Positions 9,929 to 17,108 of a stretch of DNA of 64,000 nucleotides are shown here, piece by piece. The translations under genes were made by a program, and so were the position numbers. Origin of the DNA: UMGS172 sp045636945 (GTDB taxonomy: Bacteria > Bacillota > Clostridia > Oscillospirales > Acutalibacteraceae); contig JAZTYO010000017.1 of assembly GCA_045636945.1 (NCBI GenBank), positions 21,665 through 85,664 of the forward strand, in the 5' to 3' direction. Each line of letters opens with the position of its first letter. Within the stretch, counting starts at the first letter, position 1. The notes beneath the pieces were generated by a model. That model was not told the origin of the DNA and made no database searches. It saw only the letters and a program-made list of their open reading frames with translations.

Positions 9929-10399
9929 ATGAATAAAACTAATGCAATGCGTCAGCTTGACAAGGCAGGCGTTGAATATGAACAAATCGAGTATGAGGTT
10001 GACGAAAATGACCTTTCGGGTATGCATATAGCCGAGCAAATAGGTATTGACCCAAATCTTATGTTCAAAACATTGGTTGCCAAAGGTGAAAAGAATGGAC
10101 CCTTGGTGTTTTGTATACCTGTCAATGCTGAGCTTGACCTAAAAAAATGTGCTAAAGCTGCATGTGATAAAAGGGTAGAGCTGATTGCAGTAAAAGAGTT
10201 ACTTGGTCTTACGGGCTATATCAGAGGCGGTTGCTCACCAATAGGTATGAAGAAGAAGTTCCCGACTTACGTTGATGAAACGGCGATTCTTTTTGATAAA
10301 ATCACCGTCAGTGCAGGAGTGAGAGGCTGTCAGCTGATGCTTGACAGGGAAAAGCTGATAGATTTTATTGAAGCAAAGCTTTGTGAACTGACAGTTTGA
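9929..10399 (+). CDS. ybaK: YbaK/EbsC-type aminoacyl-tRNA deacylase
   Basis: The 156-residue protein matches the YbaK domain along its length, including the active-site lysine region FKTLVAKG and the conserved GGCSPIGMKK loop. Members hydrolyse mischarged Cys-tRNA(Pro), acting in trans as a proofreading factor with prolyl-tRNA synthetase in the cytoplasm. It is 8 bp downstream of addA and probably co-transcribed, although a functional link with AddAB is not expected. Confidence 0.93.
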   Translation: MNKTNAMRQLDKAGVEYEQIEYEVDENDLSGMHIAEQIGIDPNLMFKTLVAKGEKNGPLVFCIPVNAELDLKKCAKAACDKRVELIAVKELLGLTGYIRGGCSPIGMKKKFPTYVDETAILFDKITVSAGVRGCQLMLDREKLIDFIEAKLCELTV

Positions 10400-10452
10400 G
10401 TTTATGCTCAAAAAATATTTTTACTTTATGGGTGAATTGTTTCTGCGTCGCA

Positions 10453-10488
10453 AAAAAATAAAGGTGGCAAAAGCCACCTTTATTTTTT
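10453..10488. terminator. Bidirectional intrinsic terminator
   Basis: A 16-bp perfect stem, 10453-10468 with 10473-10488 and a four-A loop, has an A tract on one side and a T tract on the other. It can end both the addBA-ybaK transcript and minus-strand transcripts from the aquaporin side. Confidence 0.9.
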
Positions 10489-10590
10489 GGTGCTTAAGGT
10501 GTGGAAATAAACCCCCGGTAGAACCTGGGGAAGAAAAACGAGCGAAGCTGCAATAAAACTGGCGAGGCGCAGTTAAGCACAAAAAATCTA
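10489..10590 (-). ncRNA. Candidate structured RNA next to the aquaporin gene
   Basis: The segment has no coding gene but folds well on paper. GTGCTTAA (10490-10497) and TTAAGCAC (10573-10580) form an 8-bp closing stem. Inside are a 7-position hairpin with one mismatch (10512-10518 with 10524-10530) and a 4-bp helix (10548-10551 with 10569-10572). Read on the minus strand, the structure runs straight into the bidirectional terminator, as a small RNA or a 3' UTR element of the aquaporin mRNA would. I see no strong promoter of its own and do not recognise the family. Confidence 0.35.
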
Positions 10591-10629
10591 TAGATAAAAA
10601 GAAGGACCTCTTGTATATATGATTTACAA

Positions 10630-11304
10630 TTAAATTGTCTTCTTGTTTTCCTTGAAGAGAAAGAGGTAAACGAATGCAGCACCTGCAGCACCGATTGCGG
10701 GAGCAAAAAGGAAAACCCAATAATCGGCAAATGCTCCTTCTGCAAACAAAGCAGGACCAAAGCTTCTTGCAGGGTTTACCGAAGTACCGGTCATAGGAAT
10801 TCCCATAAGGTGTACCAAGGTGAGGGTAAGACCGATGATGATACCCGATACGTTTGAAAGCTCGGGCTTGTTGGTGACAACCATAATTACAAGGACGAAA
10901 ATGAAGGTCAAAATAATTTCAATCATCAACGAACCAAGAATAGCATCCCCGCCGTTATATATGTAGTTTGCACCGTAAGTACAGGTACCTCTGCTGAGGT
11001 CGTCAAAGAAGAGGAAATGCATAAAGCTAGCGGTAACAGCACCGGTAAACTGAGCGGTGACATAGCCTGCAAAATCAATGGGGGAGAGCTTGCCTGTCAA
11101 GAACATTGCAAGAGATACGGCAGGATTGATATGACAACCTGAAACGTGGCCGATAGTGTAGGCCATAGCAACAATTACAAGTCCGAAGGCAAGAGCAGTT
11201 GCAACAATGTTTGTGTTTGTAAGAATAGCAACACCGCAGGCAACAAACACCAAAACGAATGTGCCGATACATTCGGCAATGTAGCTTTTGAGATTAAAAT
11301 TCAT
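10630..11304 (-). CDS. aqpZ: Aquaporin (MIP family, AqpZ-like)
   Basis: The 224-residue protein has six predicted helices and both half-helix NPA boxes, INPAVS after helix 2 and VNPARS after helix 5. The segment LTLVHLMGIPMTGTSVNPAR has the histidine and the arginine of the narrow aromatic/Arg filter found in water-specific AqpZ rather than in glycerol facilitators. It therefore most likely passes water across the cytoplasmic membrane. The start follows AGGAGGT. Its promoter lies at 11350-11378, and the leader has a short hairpin (ACTCTC/GAGAGT). Confidence 0.92.
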   Translation of the reverse strand: MNFNLKSYIAECIGTFVLVFVACGVAILTNTNIVATALAFGLVIVAMAYTIGHVSGCHINPAVSLAMFLTGKLSPIDFAGYVTAQFTGAVTASFMHFLFFDDLSRGTCTYGANYIYNGGDAILGSLMIEIILTFIFVLVIMVVTNKPELSNVSGIIIGLTLTLVHLMGIPMTGTSVNPARSFGPALFAEGAFADYWVFLFAPAIGAAGAAFVYLFLFKENKKTI

Positions 11305-11349
11305 AATATACCTCCTAAATTTACTCTCTTTGAGAGTTTTTACATTTTA

Positions 11350-11378
11350 ATTATACATAATCATAGTGTTCATTTCAA
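11350..11378 (-). promoter_or_regulatory. SigA-type promoter for aqpZ
   Basis: On the minus strand TTGAAA (11373-11378) and TATAAT (11350-11355) are 17 bp apart. Confidence 0.75.
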
Positions 11379-11487
11379 TATAGTAAATTGTATAAATATA
11401 AAACTGTATTTTTGTTATATTTTTAATAAGAAGGATTTTTGAGAAATTTTCGTTGTTACACGTTGTAATAATTTGTCGTATTTTCAG

Positions 11488-11516
11488 TTGACTTTATTAA
11501 AGTAATGTGTTAAAAT
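11488..11516 (+). promoter_or_regulatory. SigA-type promoter for first zinc-ribbon gene
   Basis: TTGACT (11488-11493) and TAAAAT (11511-11516) are spaced by 17 bp, 38 bases before the chosen ATG. Confidence 0.7.
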
Positions 11517-11554
11517 TTTCAAGTAAACAAATATTATACTCTGGAGGAATTTTT

Positions 11555-12292
11555 ATGAGTAAGTTTTGTGGTAAATGTGGAAATCAACTTCCCGATGACG
11601 CTAAAATTTGTGGCTATTGTGGCAGTGTTATAGACCAGCCTGCTGCTCCTCAACCTGTTGCATCGGTACAGCCCGTTGCTCCTGTTCAGGCTGATGGTAA
11701 TTATCAGTATGATGTAGCTCAGCAGACCTCAGTACCTGCCGAGAATGTTGTTACCTCTGTAAAGAAAACTGCTAACGGCTTTATGAACAAAATGAAGAAT
11801 GATAAAAAGTTTATGTTTATGGTTATCGGTATCGGCGCAGGTACATTGACCGTAATTCTTGCTCTTATCCTCGTTCTTTGCCTTGGTAAAGGATATACAA
11901 AGGCCATTGATAACCAGATAGATGTCTTGTATGGCGATTATGATGCATACATTGATTGTTATCCTGAGTCATATTGGGATTCAAAAAATATCGAAATGCC
12001 TGATGAAGACGAATACGAAGAATTGTTTGATGATATTATTGATTCTTTTGATAGTATTGATATCGATTATGAAGTTGTTGACGAAGATTTGCTTGAAGGC
12101 TCATCGTTAACTACTATAAAGTCAACACTTTCAACCCTTTGGGACGTTTCTAAAAAGGACATTGACAAGGCTTATTCTGTAACAGCTCTTTTCTCTGTCG
12201 ATCGTGATAATGAAGATTATTTCTTTCTTAAATCCTTTACAGTTGTTAAGATTGACGGCAGTTGGTATACATACGGATTAGATTTGACTTAA
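11555..12292 (+). CDS. Zinc-ribbon single-pass membrane protein
   Basis: The 245-residue product begins with a four-cysteine zinc ribbon (CGKCG and CGYCG, Cys 5, 8, 19, 22), followed by a Pro/Ala/Gln linker. One membrane helix lies at about residues 86-110, and an acidic domain of about 130 residues is predicted to be outside the cell. The ATG at 11555 is preferred because CTGGAGG precedes it; an in-frame start 16 codons upstream falls within the promoter. The function is unknown. Proteins of this layout are common in Clostridia and the outer domain may bind a ligand. It pairs with the next gene, which repeats the architecture. Confidence 0.8.
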   Translation: MSKFCGKCGNQLPDDAKICGYCGSVIDQPAAPQPVASVQPVAPVQADGNYQYDVAQQTSVPAENVVTSVKKTANGFMNKMKNDKKFMFMVIGIGAGTLTVILALILVLCLGKGYTKAIDNQIDVLYGDYDAYIDCYPESYWDSKNIEMPDEDEYEELFDDIIDSFDSIDIDYEVVDEDLLEGSSLTTIKSTLSTLWDVSKKDIDKAYSVTALFSVDRDNEDYFFLKSFTVVKIDGSWYTYGLDLT

Positions 12293-12307
12293 TGTGATTT
12301 TTAAATT

Positions 12308-12345
12308 CACCCGTGAAAAGTTAGATGTTTCACGGGTGCTATTTT
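12308..12345 (+). terminator. Hairpin between the two zinc-ribbon genes
   Basis: An 11-bp perfect stem (12308-12318 with 12328-12338) is followed by a weak T-rich stretch ending just before the next ribosome site. It may be a partial terminator that lowers expression of the second gene. Confidence 0.6.
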
Positions 12346-12359
12346 AAAAGGAGTTATTT

Positions 12360-13268
12360 ATGGAAAAATATTGCGAAAAATGCGGTTCTTTGTTAGCTCC
12401 CGATGCTTTGTTTTGCTTTACCTGTGGTACACGTATAACTAAACCCGAAAATGTCGATACTAACATTAACACTGAAGAAATTGAAAATGAAGTTGTTGTA
12501 GAATCTGTCGTTGGCGAGGAGAACATTTCGGTTAATGAAGTTGCTGAAAACGTGGTTGAGAATATTGATACCACCGTTGTTTCGGAGGATACCACCGAAG
12601 AAAAGAAGCCCAAGCGTGAAAAGAGAAAAAAATCGGTTAGCGGAATTATTGCGTTAATCCTTGCGATTGCTATTATCTTAAGTGTTGGTGGACTTGTTGG
12701 CTATAAGTTTATCGACTATTATTCTGATAAGAGTGCTGTTACCGATATAGTTACTGATTATGTCGACACGGTCTATTTCGGTGAAACTGATAAGGCTGAA
12801 GATATGATTCCTGAATTTTTCTTGAATTCTGAAGAGCTTAAGCAGGAACTTGAAGAATATAAAGAAGATAATGATCCTAAAGAAGTAGCAGATGAGCGTA
12901 GCGAAAAAATGGATAGCTTCTTTGGAGAAGATATCGTTGTAACCTGTGATGTGACTCAGTTTGAACATTTTAGTTCTGATACGCGGTGTTTGTTGACAGA
13001 TTTGGCTTTTTTAAGCTATCGTGCTTATTATGATTTAGAAATTACCCCAGAAGATATTTATAAAATTTCTTTTGAGATTCTTGTAGAGGGTAGCAAGGAA
13101 GAACGTACCTATAGATATAGTGTTTATGCTATGTGTTTTGATGAGAGTTGGTATCTCTACGATATTTTATCAAACAACTTTATTTTCCAAGATGTTTATG
13201 AAGACGGAACAGATTTGGATGACGATATTGCTATTAAAACTAACACTTATGATGATATAATATTTTGA
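12360..13268 (+). CDS. Second zinc-ribbon membrane protein
   Basis: This 302-residue protein has the same order of parts as its upstream neighbour. A zinc ribbon (CEKCG and CFTCG, Cys 5, 8, 19, 22) comes first, then an acidic Glu/Val/Thr-rich linker to about residue 80, a basic KKPKREKRKK stop, one membrane helix (about residues 96-118) and an acidic outer domain. The two outer domains share length and acidity but little sequence that I can align by eye. The ribosome site AAAAGGAG precedes the ATG. It lies 13 bp before asnS and is probably co-transcribed with it. Function unknown. Confidence 0.8.
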   Translation: MEKYCEKCGSLLAPDALFCFTCGTRITKPENVDTNINTEEIENEVVVESVVGEENISVNEVAENVVENIDTTVVSEDTTEEKKPKREKRKKSVSGIIALILAIAIILSVGGLVGYKFIDYYSDKSAVTDIVTDYVDTVYFGETDKAEDMIPEFFLNSEELKQELEEYKEDNDPKEVADERSEKMDSFFGEDIVVTCDVTQFEHFSSDTRCLLTDLAFLSYRAYYDLEITPEDIYKISFEILVEGSKEERTYRYSVYAMCFDESWYLYDILSNNFIFQDVYEDGTDLDDDIAIKTNTYDDIIF

Positions 13269-13281
13269 TTTTTGGTGATTT

Positions 13282-14676
13282 ATGAAAAGAGTTCTGTTTA
13301 AAGATTTATACCTTAATCTGTCTGATTTTGATGGTAAGGCTATTTCTGTCGGTGGTTGGGCAAGAAGCATCCGCGATTCAAAATCATTTGGATTTATAGA
13401 CCTTAATGACGGCAGCTGTTTTAGGGGCGTTCAGATTGTTTTTGAACGTGAAAAGGTTGTAAACTACGATGAAATCGCAGGTCTTAACGTTGGTTCGGCG
13501 GTTGTTATCAAGGGTAAGGTTATTGCAACCCCTGAAAACAAACAGCCGTTTGAGATAAATGCTGAGGAAATTACGGTTGAGGGTACATCAACACCCGATT
13601 ACCCCTTGCAGAAAAAACGTCATACGGTTGAATATTTGCGTGAACAAGCTTATTTAAGACCACGTACCAATCTGTTCTCCGCTGTTTTCAGAGTGAGAAG
13701 TGAGATTGCCTTTGCTATTCATCAGTTCTTTAATGACAGAGGCTTTGTGTACGTTCATACTCCGCTTATAACAGGTTCTGACTGTGAGGGTGCAGGTGAG
13801 ATGTTCCGTGTTACGACCCTCGACGTCAACGACCCTCCAAGAACAGAGGGTGGCAGTATCGATTGGACGCAGGACTTCTTTGGTAAAAGTGCTAATTTAA
13901 CTGTTTCGGGACAGTTAGAGGGCGAAACCTACGCTTTGGCTTTCGGTAATATCTATACATTTGGTCCGACCTTCCGTGCCGAAAATTCCAACACCGCCCG
14001 TCATGCGGCAGAATTCTGGATGATAGAGCCCGAAATGGCCTTTGCTGACCTTACTGACGATATGGAGCTTGCCTGGGATATGATTAAATATATCATTAAC
14101 CACGTGTTTTCGAAATGTAAGCAGGAGCTTGAGTTCTTTAATAGCTTTGTTGATAAGACTTTGCTTGAAAGACTCAGTACTTTGGCTAACTCAGATTATA
14201 AAAAGGTCACATATACCGAGGCGGTTGAGTTGCTTAAAGTAAGCGGTGAAGAGTTTAAATATCCTGTGGAGTGGGGATGTGACCTTCAGACCGAGCACGA
14301 GAGGTATCTTACCGAAAAAGTATTCAAAAAGCCCGTGTTCGTTGTCGATTATCCTAAGGAAATTAAGTCATTCTATATGCGACTGAATGACGACGGAAAA
14401 ACTGTTGCTGCGATGGACCTTCTTGTTCCAGGTGTTGGAGAAATTATCGGTGGCAGTCAGCGTGAAGAACGCCTTGATATACTGCTTCAGAGAATGCATG
14501 AATGCGGTTTGAAAGAGGAGGACTATTGGTGGTACGTAAATCTTCGTAAATACGGCGGTACAAAGCACGCAGGCTTTGGTCTTGGTTTTGAGCGTATCGT
14601 TATGTATCTTACGGGAGTTCCCAATATCCGTGACGTTATTCCGTATCCCCGAACCGTCGGCAATGCTGAATATTAA
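13282..14676 (+). CDS. asnS: Asparaginyl-tRNA synthetase
   Basis: AsnRS charges tRNA(Asn) with asparagine in the cytoplasm. The 464 residues contain an N-terminal OB-fold anticodon-binding domain (about 1-110) and a class II catalytic core. Motif 2 is FRAENSNTARHAAEFWMIEPE and motif 3 is GFGLGFERIVMYLTG. The insert and overall length match bacterial AsnRS rather than AspRS. No T-box leader was seen upstream; it seems to be read from the zinc-ribbon gene promoter, with only a weak ribosome site. Confidence 0.96.
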   Translation: MKRVLFKDLYLNLSDFDGKAISVGGWARSIRDSKSFGFIDLNDGSCFRGVQIVFEREKVVNYDEIAGLNVGSAVVIKGKVIATPENKQPFEINAEEITVEGTSTPDYPLQKKRHTVEYLREQAYLRPRTNLFSAVFRVRSEIAFAIHQFFNDRGFVYVHTPLITGSDCEGAGEMFRVTTLDVNDPPRTEGGSIDWTQDFFGKSANLTVSGQLEGETYALAFGNIYTFGPTFRAENSNTARHAAEFWMIEPEMAFADLTDDMELAWDMIKYIINHVFSKCKQELEFFNSFVDKTLLERLSTLANSDYKKVTYTEAVELLKVSGEEFKYPVEWGCDLQTEHERYLTEKVFKKPVFVVDYPKEIKSFYMRLNDDGKTVAAMDLLVPGVGEIIGGSQREERLDILLQRMHECGLKEEDYWWYVNLRKYGGTKHAGFGLGFERIVMYLTGVPNIRDVIPYPRTVGNAEY

Positions 14677-14685
14677 ATTAAACAC

Positions 14686-14719
14686 AAAAAAGGAACTGTC
14701 AGCCGACAGTTCCTTTTTA
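14686..14719. terminator. Bidirectional terminator after asnS
   Basis: The stem AAAAAGGAACTGTC pairs with GACAGTTCCTTTTT across an AGCC loop. It separates asnS from the convergent GTPase gene. Confidence 0.9.
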
Positions 14720-14727
14720 TATTTCAT

Positions 14728-15672
14728 TTAGAATGTTACAACCTTTTCTTCGGGCTCGGTCGTTTTGGCGTAATCCTTAACCTTTAAAACGGGACCTACA
14801 CCGCGGTAAGCCTTGTGCTTTTCAATCATAATTGTAGCGGTTACGTTAAGCCAATCGCCGGTTTGAAGAATGGTGCATTTGCCTTTGGTTTCGGCAATAA
14901 AGCCTGCATACTGAATATCATCGGCACAGCAGGTCATAATATGGCGTCCTGCTATAAACTGGTCATCAGGAATCTTGCCGTTTTCACGGGCAATTATACA
15001 CTTGAACTTTACGGTCTTACCGTGATATTTGTCCGATTCCTCCATAAGATCACGGTAAAAGATAGCAAAGTCATTATCTGCAATCTCAATTACAGGTACG
15101 TTAAGGTCGTATGGTAGCGGATCTTCAATATCGTCCTCCTCGGTGCTTCCGTCGGTATATTCATAAACGATTGCGTTCTGACGGGACACACCCTTAACAA
15201 TTTTGTGCAACGACATTTTGTCCATACCGTCTTCGAAACGGTTGAAGATAACAAGCTCGGCTGATTTCAGCTTATCAACAACAAGACTGCGCATATTTGC
15301 GTTGAACATCTCAAAGGTGTTAGAATCGGCAAACATCATTTCCTGATAAACGGTCCAGCTTTTGGGCATTGCGTTGTAAAGCTTGTCCAAAGTCCACATA
15401 CCGTTGTACTCAATAACAACACGTTCGGACTTGGTTTCCTTAAACCAGCTTTCCAAGGTCTTTGAGGTCAGGTCTTCTTCTGAGTCAACGATCTTAATGA
15501 AAACGTTTTTGCCTGAAAATTTTGAAGGCTCATATTCCTCTTCGCCTTCCTCACAAACTATGAGGAGGGTTCTTTCACCGGAATTAAAACGTTTGTCTTC
15601 AAGTGTTTCCTGAATAAATTTGGTTTTGCCCGACTCTAAAAAGCCGGTAAAAAGGTATACGGGTACTTCCAT
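14728..15672 (-). CDS. CobW-like P-loop protein fused to a YcgQ/TIGR03943-like C-terminal domain
   Basis: The N-terminal half (about residues 1-170) is a COG0523-type nucleotide-binding fold with P-loop GFLESGKTKF at residues 10-19, but it lacks the CxCC metal motif of canonical members. A linker rich in Asp/Glu follows. The last 110 residues resemble the C-terminal domain of YcgQ (TIGR03943/DUF1980), with HIMTCCADD placing a Cys pair at residues 248-249. YcgQ normally partners a YcgR permease; none is nearby. It lies 13 bp after a His-rich GTPase in one transcript. A role in zinc supply or membrane metal handling is inferred from that pairing and the upstream Zur-like site. Confidence 0.75.
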   Translation of the reverse strand: MEVPVYLFTGFLESGKTKFIQETLEDKRFNSGERTLLIVCEEGEEEYEPSKFSGKNVFIKIVDSEEDLTSKTLESWFKETKSERVVIEYNGMWTLDKLYNAMPKSWTVYQEMMFADSNTFEMFNANMRSLVVDKLKSAELVIFNRFEDGMDKMSLHKIVKGVSRQNAIVYEYTDGSTEEDDIEDPLPYDLNVPVIEIADNDFAIFYRDLMEESDKYHGKTVKFKCIIARENGKIPDDQFIAGRHIMTCCADDIQYAGFIAETKGKCTILQTGDWLNVTATIMIEKHKAYRGVGPVLKVKDYAKTTEPEEKVVTF

Positions 15673-15685
15673 TAATGTTCACCTC

Positions 15686-16840
15686 TCAGATTCTGAAAAG
15701 TTTGCCGAGTGCATCCTCGTTTATCTTGGAGCCGATAACACAAAGTCGGCCAATAATTTCGGCAGAACCGATACGAACGTCGGGCACACCGGGAACATAG
15801 TCAAAGTGGATCCACTTGCCATCAACCGATGGAATAATGCCCTTTGCGCGTAGAATCATACCAAAGGTCTTGTCATCATCAAGTGAATTCAAAATATCGG
15901 TAATTTCATCAACGGTGTACTTGTTTGTTGTTTCTTTGCCCCAAGAGCTAAATACCTCGTCGGCGTGATGATGGTGGTGTTCGTGACATCCGCAGGTGCA
16001 TTCCTCTCCGTGCTCATGGTGATGCTCATGGTGATGATGCTCGTGTTCTTCATCATCGTGGTGGTGACCGCATTCACAGTTACCGTGTTCATCGTAATGA
16101 TGTTCGTGATGAGCCTCGTCATGATTGTGCTCGTGACTATGTTCATGATGATGTTCATGTTCGTGACACTCACCGTCTTCATCGTGGTCGTGGTGATGGT
16201 GATGCTTGGTTGCGTGAGCAAGTCTTTCAAGCTCGGCTACAAGAGTGTTCTTCTTCTCCATAGCTTCCAGAATTGCGCAACCTGAGATTTCTCCCAAAAG
16301 GGTTGTGATAACGGTAGCATCAGCGTTGCGTTCGCGCAAAAGCTCAACACACTTTTTTAGCTTTTCCTCGGAAATATTATCGGTATGGCTCAAAATAATT
16401 GAGCTTGCGTTTTCAATCTGATCATTGAAAAACTCACCAAAGTTCTTCATGTATATTTTGCACTTGTTTGCATCAACTACGGTTGTGAATCCGTTAAGAA
16501 CAATATCATCAGAGCCGATGTTCTGAACTGCACGGATAACGTCACTGAGCTTGCCGACACCAGAAGGCTCGATCAAAATGCGGTCGGGGGAGTACTGCTC
16601 AAGAACTTTTTTGAGAGCCTCGCCAAAATCACCCACAAGACTGCAACAAATACAGCCCGAGTTCATTTCGGTGATTTCAATACCTGCATCCTTCAAAAAT
16701 CCGCCGTCGATACCTATTTCGCCAAACTCGTTTTCAATAAGTACTAACTTTTCACCTTTGTAGGCTTCGTTGATAAGCTTTTTAATAAGTGTGGTTTTAC
16801 CTGCACCTAAAAAACCTGAGAAAATGTCAATTTTAGTCAT
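15686..16840 (-). CDS. COG0523 GTPase with long His-rich metal-binding insert
   Basis: This 384-residue CobW/YjiA/ZigA-type metallochaperone has G1 loop GFLGAGKTTLI at residues 9-19, the CxCC motif as GCICC at residues 62-66, and a switch/Walker B region ILIEPSG near residue 90. A C-terminal CobW_C domain covers about residues 305-384. Between the domains, residues 209-292 hold almost 40 histidines plus six cysteines, an unusually large metal buffer. Zinc is the likely cargo because such subfamilies are often Zur-regulated and the promoter here overlaps a Zur-box-like palindrome. Low-complexity codon runs create long false ORFs on the other strand. Confidence 0.9.
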   Translation of the reverse strand: MTKIDIFSGFLGAGKTTLIKKLINEAYKGEKLVLIENEFGEIGIDGGFLKDAGIEITEMNSGCICCSLVGDFGEALKKVLEQYSPDRILIEPSGVGKLSDVIRAVQNIGSDDIVLNGFTTVVDANKCKIYMKNFGEFFNDQIENASSIILSHTDNISEEKLKKCVELLRERNADATVITTLLGEISGCAILEAMEKKNTLVAELERLAHATKHHHHHDHDEDGECHEHEHHHEHSHEHNHDEAHHEHHYDEHGNCECGHHHDDEEHEHHHHEHHHEHGEECTCGCHEHHHHHADEVFSSWGKETTNKYTVDEITDILNSLDDDKTFGMILRAKGIIPSVDGKWIHFDYVPGVPDVRIGSAEIIGRLCVIGSKINEDALGKLFRI

Positions 16841-16875
16841 AAAATTACCTCACAGTTAAGATGTTCGTTTCTAAT

Positions 16876-16884
16876 TAATCATTA
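16876..16884. promoter_or_regulatory. Zur-box-like palindrome TAATNATTA
   Basis: The 9-bp sequence TAATCATTA equals the core TAATNATTA of the Bacillus Zur operator. It overlaps the -10 element of the GTPase promoter, where a bound repressor would block RNA polymerase. Flanking bases match the longer consensus poorly, so this is a hypothesis. Confidence 0.45.
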
Positions 16885-16909
16885 TACCACCTTTAAATTT
16901 ACTTTACAA
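16881..16909 (-). promoter_or_regulatory. SigA-type promoter for the GTPase pair
   Basis: On the minus strand TTGTAA (16904-16909) and TATAAT (16881-16886) are 17 bp apart, about 40 bases before the ATG. Confidence 0.8.
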
Positions 16910-17047
16910 GTGCTAAAGTAGATTTTTAGAAAACAGTAAGATAGGGAGGGTTTATTTTATAGTACATATTTTAGTCTAATTTAAATATTGTGATAATATC
17001 AATGATTTAATAAATAAAAATATTTTTAGCATAGAATACATTCTGTA

Positions 17048-17076
17048 TTGCATTCTTGTGTTTTGTGTGGTAATAT
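17048..17076 (+). promoter_or_regulatory. Promoter for putP
   Basis: TTGCAT (17048-17053) and TAATAT (17071-17076) are spaced by 17 bp. The gene has a TAGGAGG ribosome site. Confidence 0.6.
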
Positions 17077-17108
17077 ATTAAAGTATTTTCGTTTAGGAGG
17101 ATGATATT

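Noticed and set aside
10421..10760. Minus-strand ORFs of 88-99 codons across the gap after ybaK.
   Set aside because: They run through a terminator and into the aquaporin gene in the wrong frame, lack ribosome sites and have no protein-like composition.
13100..13281. T-box riboswitch before asnS.
   Set aside because: The upstream region is coding, and no specifier loop or T-box sequence (TGGNACCGCG) is present.
15965..16210. Tandem-repeat-like DNA at the His-rich segment, possibly a repeat array.
   Set aside because: No constant unit or spacer is present; it is codon-level low complexity, not a CRISPR or VNTR.
15889..16285. Long ORFs on both strands across the His-rich region.
   Set aside because: They are shadows of repeated CAC/CAT codons in the GTPase gene and give low-complexity Thr/Ile or Val/Met proteins.
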